Positions 7,652 to 17,681 of a stretch of 48,811 nt of DNA are shown here, piece after piece. The notes below the pieces were generated by a model. The model worked only from the letters and a program-made list of their open reading frames with translations, made no database searches and was not told the origin of the DNA. The stretch comes from Vicinamibacteria bacterium (GTDB lineage: Bacteria; Acidobacteriota; Vicinamibacteria; Fen-336), in the NCBI GenBank assembly GCA_023701125.1, contig JAMPXO010000025.1:1-48811 (forward strand), in the 5' to 3' direction. Each line of letters starts with the position of its first letter. Position 1 is the first letter of the stretch. The position numbers and the translations under genes were made by a program.

Positions 7652-9258
7652 CGTGCGACTCCGGGCTGGAGGAGGGTGAAGCCCTCCTTCTGTTTCGCGT
7701 CCCGCACCATCTTGCGCACGTCCTCGAGCAGACGCGCCGCGTCGTAGATGATGCCGTCCTTGATCGTGTAGCGCACGCCGCCGACGCGGACCGGCTCGTT
7801 CCTGGCGTCGACCTCGATCGCGCCCGTGCCGTACAGCGAGCCGATGTGGGCCAGCGGGTTCTTCGACAAGACCACGAGGTCCGCTTTCTTGCCGACCTCG
7901 ATCGAACCCCCGTCCTGCGCCCGGCCGAGCGCCTCGGCGCCCTTCAGGGTGGCGGCGCGCAGCACCTCGAGCGGATGGAAGCCGGCCTCGCGCAGCAACT
8001 CCAGCTCGCGCACGTAGTCGAAACCGTAGAGCTTGTAGATGAAGCCCGAGTCGGAGCCGGTGGTGACGCTGCCACCGCGGTTCTTGTACTCGTTCACGAA
8101 GGCCATCCACAGCCGGAAGTTCTCGCGCCAGGCGACCTCGTCCTCGGTGGTCCAGTAGAACCAGTACGATCCGTGGGCCTTGCGCGAGGGCGCGTAGAAG
8201 CGCCACAACGAGGGCAGCGTGTGCTCCTCGTGCCACTCGGCGCGGCGGGCCCGCATCAGGTCGCGGCTGGCCTCGTAGATGGTGAAGGTGGGGTCGAGGT
8301 TGAAGCCGAGCGAGATCAGCTCGTCCATCACCGCGTTCCACTTCGGGCTGCCGGGCGCGGCGGCCTGCTTCCACAGCCGGCCGGCCTGGCCGAAGCGGTG
8401 CTGCTCGTCGTTGTAGTTGTAGTCGGCCGGGAAGTCCTGCACCGTGCGACCGTCGAACAGCGCCTCGGGCAGGCCGTACCAGTGCTCCATCCCGTGCAGG
8501 CCCATCCGCGCGGCGTCGAGCACGTTGACCCGCGCGACGCCCGTCTGTGCCAGGTGGGCCGTCGTGCGCAGGCCGCGCTTGCGCGCCTCGTCGATCGTCG
8601 CCGCCATGATCGCGGGCGGCAGCGACGTCAGCTTGAGCCCGTCCGCGCCCTTCTTCGCGACCTCGGCCACCCAGGCCCGCGCGGCCTCCGGCGTCGTCGC
8701 CGGCTCCTTCAGGCCCTGGCTCCACCAGGTGTAGGCCTCGATCCGCGGAGCAGTGATCTCGTTGCGCGCGCTCTGGCCCTTGGCCTCCACCACCCAGTCG
8801 AGGCCGTTGCCCGTGCCGGGATCGCGGATCGTGGTCACCCCGTGGGCCAGCCACAGCTTGAACACGTACTCGGCCGGCGTGCCCTGTTCGACACCGCCGA
8901 TGTGGGCGTGGGCGTCGACGAAGCCCGGGACCACGTAGTGGCCGTCGAGCTCGCGCACCTCGTCGCCCGGTTGTGCCTTCACGCGCTTGGCGGGATCGAT
9001 CGGCACGCCGGGGAAGCCGACGGACTGCACCTTCGTGATGCGGTCCTTCTCGATCACGATGTCGACCGGCCCGACGGGTGGCGCGCCAGTGCCGTCGACC
9101 AGCGTCACGCCGCGCAGGAGCAGGCGCGCAAACGGCCCCTGGCCTTCGGCCCGTGGCGGCGCCTTCGGGATCGCGCGCGGCGTCTCGTCGTCGGCGCGCA
9201 GCGGCGCGGGGCCGACGACGAGTGCCACGGTCAAGCCCAGCCCCAGCCAGCGCTTCAT
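7648..9258 (-). CDS. Secreted metal-dependent amidohydrolase (imidazolonepropionase-like)
   Basis: This 536-residue protein has an N-terminal signal peptide (cleavage near ...PLRAD, residue 22). The amidohydrolase TIM barrel shows the metal ligands VDAHAH, AHLAQTG, GMEHW and the late Asp in TTGSDSG, followed by the family C-terminus GSIEVGKKADLVVLSKNPL. A strong ribosome-binding site (GGAGGTC) precedes the ATG. Family members hydrolyse cyclic amides, dipeptides or related C-N bonds; the substrate here cannot be told. The signal peptide places it in the periplasm. It is 26 bases downstream of the TonB receptor gene on the same strand and could be part of that operon, with the coupled phosphatase after it. 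Confidence 0.9.
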   Translation of the reverse strand: MKRWLGLGLTVALVVGPAPLRADDETPRAIPKAPPRAEGQGPFARLLLRGVTLVDGTGAPPVGPVDIVIEKDRITKVQSVGFPGVPIDPAKRVKAQPGDEVRELDGHYVVPGFVDAHAHIGGVEQGTPAEYVFKLWLAHGVTTIRDPGTGNGLDWVVEAKGQSARNEITAPRIEAYTWWSQGLKEPATTPEAARAWVAEVAKKGADGLKLTSLPPAIMAATIDEARKRGLRTTAHLAQTGVARVNVLDAARMGLHGMEHWYGLPEALFDGRTVQDFPADYNYNDEQHRFGQAGRLWKQAAAPGSPKWNAVMDELISLGFNLDPTFTIYEASRDLMRARRAEWHEEHTLPSLWRFYAPSRKAHGSYWFYWTTEDEVAWRENFRLWMAFVNEYKNRGGSVTTGSDSGFIYKLYGFDYVRELELLREAGFHPLEVLRAATLKGAEALGRAQDGGSIEVGKKADLVVLSKNPLAHIGSLYGTGAIEVDARNEPVRVGGVRYTIKDGIIYDAARLLEDVRKMVRDAKQKEGFTLLQPGVAR

Positions 9259-9284
9259 CGAAAGACCTCCGGGATCGACGCGCC

Positions 9285-11420
9285 TCAGAAACGCAGTTCG
9301 GCGGAGAGCTCCACGCGACGTCCGTCGACCGGGAGCCGCTGCGGGACGTACACGTAGCTGGCCGCCTGCAGTCCCTCCTCGTCGAGCAGGTTGCGCAGGT
9401 CGAGGTGGAACGTGACGGGGTAGACGAGCCGGGTCTTGTAGGAGACCCGCGCGGCCACCGTCAGGAAACTGCCGGCGTCGCCCGTGCCGCGGGCCGGGTC
9501 GACCGGGTGGGGCCCGACGAAGCGCACGGCGTAGGAACCCGTCCAGTCCCCGAAGCGCTGCGAGAAGCCGACCGAGGCGAGCACCGCCGAGCTGGCCGGC
9601 AGGTTCTCCTCCGGTCCGTCGTCAACGCTCTGCCGCGCACGCGACCAGGCGAAGTTGAGGTAGACGGAGCTGCCCTTGTCGCGGAAGCGGGCGGAGACGC
9701 CGGCTCCCGACGAGCGCACGATGCCGCGCGACTGGTACTGCAGCAGGCCGACCAGGTCGTCCGCCGAGCCCGAGGGACCGACGATGCCGCCCTGGACCTC
9801 GTCGGCGGCCCCGATCTCGACGCCCTGGATCAGGCCCTCGAGCCGCGAGCGGAACGCATAGCCCTGCAGCGCCAGGCGCGAGGTCGCGCTCCAGATCGTC
9901 GACAGCTCCCACGACTCGATCTCCTCGGACTCGAGCGTCGGGTTGGGGACCTGGGTCTCGAAGCCGTCCTCGTAGGAGGCCTCGAAGATCGTCGGCGGCC
10001 GGAAGCCGCGGCCGTACAGCGCCTTGACCGAGAGCTTCGGGTCGGGCTTGAGGATCGCGGCCACCCGCGGCTGGGCCTTGGAGCCGCCGGGGTTGGTGTC
10101 CGCCCAGTTGCCGCCCAGGACCAGGGTGAAGGTCTCGGTCGGCCGCCACTCTTCCTGCGCGTAGAGCACCGAGAAGCGGCCCGTCGTGTCCTGCTCGGTG
10201 ACCGGGCCGACGCCCTCGCCGGTCAGCGGCTGCAGCCGGAAGTCGCGGCCCAGGCTGCGGTGCCGGACCTCGCCGCCGAAGGTCAGGAAGTGGTTGCCGA
10301 GCCGGCGCGAGAAGCGCAGTTCGCCGCCCGTGTCGCGCGAGTCGGTGTTGAGCGCGAACACGTAGCCCGGGGCGGGCGGGAAGACCGAGGAATCGGCGTA
10401 GGGGTCGCGCTCGCGGTAGGTGTAGATGTCGTGGAAGGCGCGGGCCGCCACGTCCCAGCCGTTGCCGAGCCGCTTGTCCCACTTCGCCTCGAGCAGCGTG
10501 CGGTGGTCGCGCTGGGTCTGCTCGGCGTCGGCGTAGACGGTGCCGTAGGGAGCGTACGCGCCCTCCTTCTCGCGCAGGCCGGTGCGGGCCATGAACGACC
10601 AGTCGCCGCGCGTCGCCAGCGCGAACGCGAACGGCGCCCGCTGGGCGTCGACGCCCTCCGCCAGGCCACCCCAGGTCGTGGACCCGTCGAAGCGCACCGG
10701 GAAGCCGGCGTCCTCCTGCGCCAGGTCGAGCTTCTCGCCCGCGGAGCCGTAGTAGCCCGCGGCGACCAGCACGTTCCACTCGCGCGGGTCGTCGCCGCCC
10801 GTGGTGCCCGAGCCGCCCCACGAGGCCACGCCCTCGCCCGTGCCCTGGTTCCCGCCGGTCAGCCGCACCCGCCAGCCGGCCAGCGCCTCGGACGCGCCGT
10901 TGCCGGTGACCACGTTGACGATCCCGTACAGGCTGTAGCCGCCGTAGAGCAACGAGGACGGCCCGTAGACGATCTCGATCCGCTCCACCAGGTCGAGTGG
11001 CACCAGCATCTCGCGGCCGACGCCACCGAAGCTGGACCACGGCTCGTTGACCGGGTGGCCGTTGAGCATGACCAGGACGCGGGTGTTGAAGTCCTCGAAG
11101 AAGAACAGCCCGCGCGAGCCGACCAGGTCGTAGCGCTTGTCGGCCAGCGTGAAGTTGCCGAGCGAGGCGTAGTTGAGCGCCTCGGACAGGGTGCGGAAGC
11201 CCCAGCGCTCGATGTCCTCGCGGGACAGGATGGTGACGGTCGCCGGCGTCTCCTTGGGGTCCTCGGCGTGCTTGGAGACGCCCTCGATCCGCTCGTTGTT
11301 GAAGTACTGGGCCGCCTGCTCGAAGAAGTCCTCCTGGGCGGAGGCCAGGCCTGGCCACAGCAGGGCGCAGGCCGCGGCGGCCAGGGCGCGGGCGCCGAGC
11401 CGGCGGCTAGCGCTGCGCAC
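9285..11420 (-). CDS. TonB-dependent receptor (colicin I/vitamin B12-receptor-like plug and barrel)
   Basis: This 711-residue protein starts with GTG. A signal peptide ends at ASA near residue 28, then comes a plug domain of about 30-190 (TPATVTILSREDIERWGFRTLSEALNYA, TRVLVMLNGHPVNEP, LVERIEIVYGPSSLLYGG) and a beta barrel ending in ELRF. There is no carboxypeptidase-like leader domain, unlike the receptor at 3804. The gene overlaps the end of the ABC-type binding-protein gene by 14 bases, so the two are cotranscribed. The neighbouring binding protein and the divergent periplasmic-sensor kinase suggest import of a small ligand that the kinase monitors. The substrate is unknown. Confidence 0.9.
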   Translation of the reverse strand: MRSASRRLGARALAAAACALLWPGLASAQEDFFEQAAQYFNNERIEGVSKHAEDPKETPATVTILSREDIERWGFRTLSEALNYASLGNFTLADKRYDLVGSRGLFFFEDFNTRVLVMLNGHPVNEPWSSFGGVGREMLVPLDLVERIEIVYGPSSLLYGGYSLYGIVNVVTGNGASEALAGWRVRLTGGNQGTGEGVASWGGSGTTGGDDPREWNVLVAAGYYGSAGEKLDLAQEDAGFPVRFDGSTTWGGLAEGVDAQRAPFAFALATRGDWSFMARTGLREKEGAYAPYGTVYADAEQTQRDHRTLLEAKWDKRLGNGWDVAARAFHDIYTYRERDPYADSSVFPPAPGYVFALNTDSRDTGGELRFSRRLGNHFLTFGGEVRHRSLGRDFRLQPLTGEGVGPVTEQDTTGRFSVLYAQEEWRPTETFTLVLGGNWADTNPGGSKAQPRVAAILKPDPKLSVKALYGRGFRPPTIFEASYEDGFETQVPNPTLESEEIESWELSTIWSATSRLALQGYAFRSRLEGLIQGVEIGAADEVQGGIVGPSGSADDLVGLLQYQSRGIVRSSGAGVSARFRDKGSSVYLNFAWSRARQSVDDGPEENLPASSAVLASVGFSQRFGDWTGSYAVRFVGPHPVDPARGTGDAGSFLTVAARVSYKTRLVYPVTFHLDLRNLLDEEGLQAASYVYVPQRLPVDGRRVELSAELRF

Positions 11421-12249
11421 CGAGCGCCTCCGGGCTCGACCCGATCGCCTCTGCGGCCTTTCGGGACACCACGACTTGCATCTGATCCACCTCGATGCGC
11501 TTCTTGCCCACTGCCGGTGGCAGTTCTGCCGCTTCGGCCGCCGCCTTCGCCATCGCCGCCGGCGGCACCACCAGCGCCAGCGTCACGCCCTCGCGGGTCA
11601 GCCCCTCGAGGAAGCCGACGGTCGGCTTCTTCGCGGCCTCGGCCTGCTCGACGATGTACTCGACCGACTCGCGGCTGGTCGTCACCGGGTCGCCGATCGC
11701 CAGCAGCAGGGCGTCGACCTTGCCGAGCGCGGGCTTGATCGAGCGGTAGAGGTCGCCCGTCGAGCCGATCGTGACCGGCACCACCGCCACCCCGGCCGCT
11801 TCGCCCGCCTTGACGAAGGCGAGCGCGATCTCGCGGTTGCGGGCCGGCGTGAACACGAAGCCGACGGACTTCGCCTTCAGCGTGCCGCGCAGGTACTCGA
11901 AGACCTTGTCGAGCCGCGGATAGAAAGAGATGTAGGTGCCCGGGGTGCGGACCTGGGCGGGGTTGGCGACGCCGACGGAGACGACGCTCGTGCCGCGCGC
12001 TTCGCCCGCCACCTCCGCCGACTTGGGCCCGATCGCGAACAGCACCTTCTGGCCCTTGGCCTCGCGGACCAGGCGCGATCCGTCGGCCAGGTCGTCGCCC
12101 GTCAGCTCGACCAGCCGCGTTTCCCCCGCCAACGCCCGGACCAGGGCTTCGGTCAGGCCGAAGCTCTCCCCGCGCGGCTTGACCACCACCGAACCGGCGG
12201 CGGGCGCAGCTAGGGCGGTGATGAGCAGGGCTCGGACTGCAAGCTTCAC
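11407..12249 (-). CDS. ABC-type substrate-binding protein (ABC_sub_bind, PF04392-like)
   Basis: This 280-residue protein starts with GTG and has a signal peptide of about 19 residues (MKLAVRALLITALAAPAAG). The type-I periplasmic-binding-protein fold of the ABC_sub_bind family shows the segments KVLFAIGPKSAEVAGEA, VSVGVANPAQ, SVGFVFTPARNREIALAFVKAGEAAGV and VDALLLAIGDPVTTSRESVEYIVEQA. No permease or ATPase gene is nearby. In many bacteria this family sits with a TonB receptor and a sensor kinase rather than with a transporter, so a sensing role is plausible. That role is inference from the gene neighbourhood, which here matches that pattern. Confidence 0.85.
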   Translation of the reverse strand: MKLAVRALLITALAAPAAGSVVVKPRGESFGLTEALVRALAGETRLVELTGDDLADGSRLVREAKGQKVLFAIGPKSAEVAGEARGTSVVSVGVANPAQVRTPGTYISFYPRLDKVFEYLRGTLKAKSVGFVFTPARNREIALAFVKAGEAAGVAVVPVTIGSTGDLYRSIKPALGKVDALLLAIGDPVTTSRESVEYIVEQAEAAKKPTVGFLEGLTREGVTLALVVPPAAMAKAAAEAAELPPAVGKKRIEVDQMQVVVSRKAAEAIGSSPEALGAQR

Positions 12250-12347
12250 GTTGGCAGGAGAATAGCCGATTTCCAGCCGGGCCTGCCCCGACGTCGACTT
12301 GGGGCCGGCGGTGCTGCTAGAGTCTCGCCCGTCTCCCGCGAAGAAGC

Positions 12348-13856
<1,509 letters not shown>

Positions 13857-13860
13857 CTGG

Positions 13861-13948
13861 GTTCCAGCGCCGGGAAACCCGGCGCTGGTCCCGCAGGGGC
13901 TACGTCGCCAACGGCGGCTCCTCCGCCCCCGCACCCCCAGGCGGGTTC
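13861..13948 (-). repeat. Double-hairpin dispersed repeat, copy R1
   Basis: Read on the minus strand this intergenic copy contains the GGGGGTGCGGGGGCGGAGGAG module, a first hairpin (GCGGGGGC at 13932-13925 with GCCCCTGC at 13900-13893, one mismatch) and a second perfect 11-bp hairpin (CCAGCGCCGGG / CCCGGCGCTGG, 13864-13888, AAA loop). It is almost identical to copy R2. It fills the gap between the convergent kinase and transporter-like genes, where it might also act as a bidirectional terminator. Confidence 0.8.
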
Positions 13949-13953
13949 GCCCC

Positions 13954-16900
13954 TCAGCTCGTGATCGTGCGCAGGCGCTCGCAGAGCACGCGGATCACGC
14001 CGCGGACCACCTCGATGCGATCGGCCATCAGCTCGTAGAGCGCCTCCTGCTCGAGCCGGAACAGGTGGGTCGGCCCGAGGGCGGCCACCGAGGCCGAGCG
14101 CGGCTCGGGGTCCAGCGCCGCCATCTCGCCGAAGATCTCGCGTGGCCCGAGGTCGCGCAGCACGCGGCCCTCGTTGCTGACCCGCACCGCGCCCTCGACG
14201 ACGATGTACAGGGCCGAGCCCATGTCGCCCTTCTCGAACACGGTGCCGCCGGCCGCGACGTCGACTTCCTCCAGGCGCGAGGCGACCTCGGCGAGGATCT
14301 CGTCGGGGGTCTCGCGGAAGATCGAGACGCTCTTCAGGATGATCACCTTCTCGACGGTCGACAGCATCGACTTCCCTCCCGCCAGCTCCGTCTCGTAGCG
14401 CTCGATCAGGCGCTCCGCCTCCGTCATCGCCGCGCCCGTGCCCGCTCGCGGCAGCCGGGCGATCGCCTCCTGGACCAGCGGATCGTCGGCCGGCACCCGC
14501 TCGGCCAGCCCGGCCAGCTCCGGCAGCCGGGCCACCGTCGCCGCGTGCAGGGCGCAGGCCCGCACCCACGGCGCCGTCGCCGGCGCGGTGGCCAGCTCCA
14601 GCAGCCGCGGCGCGAAGCCGAGCCGCGCGTGGGGGAACTCGGCACCCAGCCGCCGCAGGCGCTCGGCGTGCGCCACGTCCTCCAGCAGCGGCACGATCAC
14701 CCGCGCGAGGTCGGGCGACACCAGGCTGTCGACGAGCTCGACCGCCTGGGCCCGCTTCTCGTGGCGCCGGCTGGACAGGTTGACCCGCGCGCGGAGCACG
14801 GGGTCGGGCGGATAGATGAAGCCGAGCAGGCAGAAGATCCGCTCCCGGGCCTGGACCACGGCGTGCTCCAGGGTGTGCGCCAGCAGCGAGTCGGGAGCCG
14901 CCTCACGCACGTCCTCGACGGCGGCCAGCGCGGCCACGGCGTCGGCCACCTCGCGGAAGATCCGGGCCCGCACCTGGGGCAGGGCGCCCGCCGGGGCCTC
15001 GAAGCCGGCCGTCGCCAGCGACGACAGCAGGGACATCCGCACCTCGGGGTCTTCGTGCTCCGCGCACAACCACAGGAACTCGCCGGCGCGGCTGCCTCCG
15101 ATCTGTCCGATCAGGCGCGCCAGCCGCCGCTGGCCCGCCCGTTGCCGGGCCTCGTCGGCGGCGTGGAACGCCTGCTCCAGCTCCGGCAGGACGACGGGGC
15201 CCGACGCCACCAGGGCGGCCATCGCCGCCGAGCGGTGGGCCGGCAGCTCGAGCCCGGCCAGCAGCAGCGGCAGCAGGCGCGGGTTGCGCAACTGGCCGGC
15301 GGCCCACAACGCTGCCCGGCGCACGGCCGGCACCGGGTCCTGGAGCAACGCCAGCAGCGGCCGGTAGAAGCTGGCCTGGCCGACCTCGCCGATCACCCGC
15401 GCGGCCTCCTCGCGGGCGAACGGGTCGTGGCTGCGAGCCAGGCCGACCAGCCGTTCGCCGGCCGCCAGCACGCCCTCGATGCCGCCGTGGCGCAACAGCG
15501 CGACCAGCGCCCCACGGCGCGCCTCGGCCTCGGGCGCATCGAGGGACAGCATCACGCGCTCGACGTCCTCGGGCTCGCCGATCGCCGCCAGCGCGCGCAG
15601 CGCCGCTCCCCGCGCGGCGGCGTGCTCTTCGGCGACCGACGCGAGGCGGATCGCGCCCAGCGCCGCGCGCTGCCCCAGCCGCTCGACGCGCAGCGCCGCG
15701 TCGCGCCGCACGGCCGGGTCGGAGTGGCCGAGCAGGGCGACCAGCGCGGTCTCGAGCGAGGGGTGGGCGAGGTCCTCCAGCACCCCGAGGCAGTACGCGA
15801 CCTCCTCCGGCCGCGGCGAGAGCAGGCCCTTCTGGAGCACCGCGAAGCTGGAGGCGTCGAGCTCCAGGGAGATCCCGGTCAGGTGGCGGCTCTCCAGCGC
15901 GCGGCGCAGCTTCTCGGTGTACGCGCCGCGCAGCGCCGCCGCCACCGCCGACCAGCCGAGCACCAGCAGCAGCAGCAACGCGCAGAGTTCGACGGCACCG
16001 AAGCCGAGGCCGCCCACCAGCGCCAGCAGGGAGAGGCCCGCGGCCCCGCCTGCGAGCGGACCCGCGATGCCCTCGACCGCGGTCTGGGCCCGGACCCGCG
16101 CCGCGCCCGGCAGCGGCTGGTACAGCAGCAGCACGGCACTGCGATCGACCGAGTCGCGCAGCGCCTGGTCGAGCAGCTTGGTCAGCGCCAGCAGCGCGAA
16201 CAGGGCCAGTGCCGGGGCCGCCATCGCGCCGGCGCCGACGACGCCGAGGCAGCCGAAGCCGATCGCGATCGGCATGAACTGCAGGGCGCCGAGGCCGAAG
16301 CGGGCGAGCGCCCGGCCGGACAGCGCCCGGGCCAGCAGGGTGATCGCCGCGACCCCGCCATTGAAGACGCCGATGAACGCGGTCAGGTCGCGCTCCGCCG
16401 GGTAGCGCGCAGCCGCCAGCGCGTAGAACGCGTTGTCGAGGAAGTAGTAGCCGACGTAGGAGAGCGCGACCAGCGCGAACAGCAGCTTGAGGTACGCGCT
16501 GCGCAACAGCCCGCCCGGGCGCTCGGACTGCGAGCGATCCTCGGCGGAGCCCGACTCCACCAGCGGGAAGCGCCGCACGACGGCGCGCAACAGCAGCAGG
16601 CAGCCGACGACGGCAGCGGCCGAGACGTAGAGCAGGTCGGCGGTGCCGAAGCGGGCGACGAAGGCGGGCACCAGCAGCCCGGTGACGGCGCCCGCGGCCA
16701 GCTCGCCTGCGCCGATCGGCCCGAACAGGCGCTTGCCCTGACGCACGTTGAGCAGCGAGCCCGACAGGCCCCAGAACTCGAGCGTCAGCAGCACGCCCTC
16801 GACCTCGGCCCACACGGGCAGCACCAGCGCGACCGGGACCACGAAGCCGAGTCCCAGCGCGCCGCGCAGCGCGACCAGCGTCACCAGCACCACCGCGAGG

Positions 16901-17166
16901 TCGACCGCCAGCAGCGTGCGCAGCCCGATCCGCGCCGACAGCCGCAGGCGCAGGAAGCCGGTGACCGGAATCGCGATCGCCGCGGCGATGTAGACCCACG
17001 GCAGGTGGCGGGCGTCGCTGTGGGAGAGGAACAGCGCCATGCCCGCCGTACTGGTCAGGTTGCGCGGTACTCCGACGCAGAAGGAGTGCAGCACGAGCAG
17101 CCAGACGAGGCGCTCCTCCTCCGGGCGGACGTCGAGCATGGCGGCGAGCGCCTTGCGGAGCGCCAT
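13954..17166 (-). CDS. Polytopic membrane protein (ATP/ADP-translocase or MFS-like) fused to HEAT repeats and a cNMP-binding domain
   Basis: This 1070-residue protein starts at ATG 17166; the frame is open further upstream but there overlaps the SET-domain gene. Residues 1 to about 415 hold about 12 hydrophobic segments in a transporter-like pattern that recalls Npt1/MFS proteins. About residues 430-860 consist of alpha-helical HEAT-type repeats (for example LVALLGHSDPAVRRDAALRVERLG and PLLALLQDPVPAVRRAALWAAGQL). About 935-1060 form a cyclic-nucleotide-binding domain (SIFRETPDEILAEVASRLEEVDVAAGGTVFEKGDMGSALYIVVEG, with the phosphate-cassette-like FGEMAALDPEPRSASVAA). The pieces suggest a nucleotide-gated or nucleotide-scaffolded membrane protein. 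Transport activity is not shown by any motif I can name. Confidence 0.85.
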   Translation of the reverse strand: MALRKALAAMLDVRPEEERLVWLLVLHSFCVGVPRNLTSTAGMALFLSHSDARHLPWVYIAAAIAIPVTGFLRLRLSARIGLRTLLAVDLAVVLVTLVALRGALGLGFVVPVALVLPVWAEVEGVLLTLEFWGLSGSLLNVRQGKRLFGPIGAGELAAGAVTGLLVPAFVARFGTADLLYVSAAAVVGCLLLLRAVVRRFPLVESGSAEDRSQSERPGGLLRSAYLKLLFALVALSYVGYYFLDNAFYALAAARYPAERDLTAFIGVFNGGVAAITLLARALSGRALARFGLGALQFMPIAIGFGCLGVVGAGAMAAPALALFALLALTKLLDQALRDSVDRSAVLLLYQPLPGAARVRAQTAVEGIAGPLAGGAAGLSLLALVGGLGFGAVELCALLLLLVLGWSAVAAALRGAYTEKLRRALESRHLTGISLELDASSFAVLQKGLLSPRPEEVAYCLGVLEDLAHPSLETALVALLGHSDPAVRRDAALRVERLGQRAALGAIRLASVAEEHAAARGAALRALAAIGEPEDVERVMLSLDAPEAEARRGALVALLRHGGIEGVLAAGERLVGLARSHDPFAREEAARVIGEVGQASFYRPLLALLQDPVPAVRRAALWAAGQLRNPRLLPLLLAGLELPAHRSAAMAALVASGPVVLPELEQAFHAADEARQRAGQRRLARLIGQIGGSRAGEFLWLCAEHEDPEVRMSLLSSLATAGFEAPAGALPQVRARIFREVADAVAALAAVEDVREAAPDSLLAHTLEHAVVQARERIFCLLGFIYPPDPVLRARVNLSSRRHEKRAQAVELVDSLVSPDLARVIVPLLEDVAHAERLRRLGAEFPHARLGFAPRLLELATAPATAPWVRACALHAATVARLPELAGLAERVPADDPLVQEAIARLPRAGTGAAMTEAERLIERYETELAGGKSMLSTVEKVIILKSVSIFRETPDEILAEVASRLEEVDVAAGGTVFEKGDMGSALYIVVEGAVRVSNEGRVLRDLGPREIFGEMAALDPEPRSASVAALGPTHLFRLEQEALYELMADRIEVVRGVIRVLCERLRTITS

Positions 17167-17219
17167 TGATGCTGCGAACGATAACCCGGAGTGGCCCCCG
17201 AGATCCGCGGACCGGCCTT

Positions 17220-17681
17220 CTAACGAGCCCGATACCTGTCGATCAAGCCTCGGCAACCCGCGCTGCCGCAGCGGCAGGTGAAGGTCCAGCGCGGGTCCCA
17301 GAAGTAGTGCTGCGGGAAGCGGGCGCAGAGGGCGGCGTCGGCCCACTCGTAGTCGATCGTCAGCTCGCTGCCCGCGGCGACGGCGCGCAGGGTGGCCAGT
17401 GCGCGGTCGGGCCGGATCTCCGCGTTGGGCTCGCACGCGTGGTTGACGAAGCGCGCCAGGGTCAGCGGCACGGTCCACTCGAACGGCGCGAACGAGTTGA
17501 CGTACACGACCTCGGCTTCGGGCACGTCGGCCCAGGCCAGGTCGGGACCGAGGAAGCGGGTGAAGACCGTGCCCGCAGCCAGGTCGACGCGGGCGAAGAC
17601 GCCGGTCTGCCCGTTGGCCACCGACCGCGCCTCGATCAGGCCCGCCTCCAGCAGGCGGGTGGCCGCCAGCCGATCGTTCAC
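17220..17681 (-). CDS. SET-domain protein, putative lysine N-methyltransferase
   Basis: This 153-residue protein starts at GTG 17681, which overlaps the stop of the upstream PLP-enzyme gene (GTGA). It is essentially one SET domain: NGQTGVFARVDLAAGTVF (N-terminal strand), RFVNHACEPNAEI (the N-H-x2-P-N S-adenosylmethionine pocket motif), AGSELTIDYEW (catalytic Tyr region) and a post-SET-like CRCGSAGCRGLI with three cysteines that could bind zinc. The overlap implies co-translation with the PLP enzyme, so the two may act on the same substrate or protein. The methylated target is unknown. Confidence 0.88.
   Translation of the reverse strand: MNDRLAATRLLEAGLIEARSVANGQTGVFARVDLAAGTVFTRFLGPDLAWADVPEAEVVYVNSFAPFEWTVPLTLARFVNHACEPNAEIRPDRALATLRAVAAGSELTIDYEWADAALCARFPQHYFWDPRWTFTCRCGSAGCRGLIDRYRAR

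Noticed and set aside
14065-17169. Plus-strand 1034-codon open frame
   Set aside because: It is the antisense shadow of the transporter-HEAT-cNMP gene; its composition is biased and it has no recognised domain.
17167-17478. Upstream extension of the transporter-like gene to 17478
   Set aside because: The extra residues overlap the SET-domain gene in another frame and are low-complexity Arg/Pro-rich; the ATG at 17166 begins a plausible membrane-protein N-terminus.
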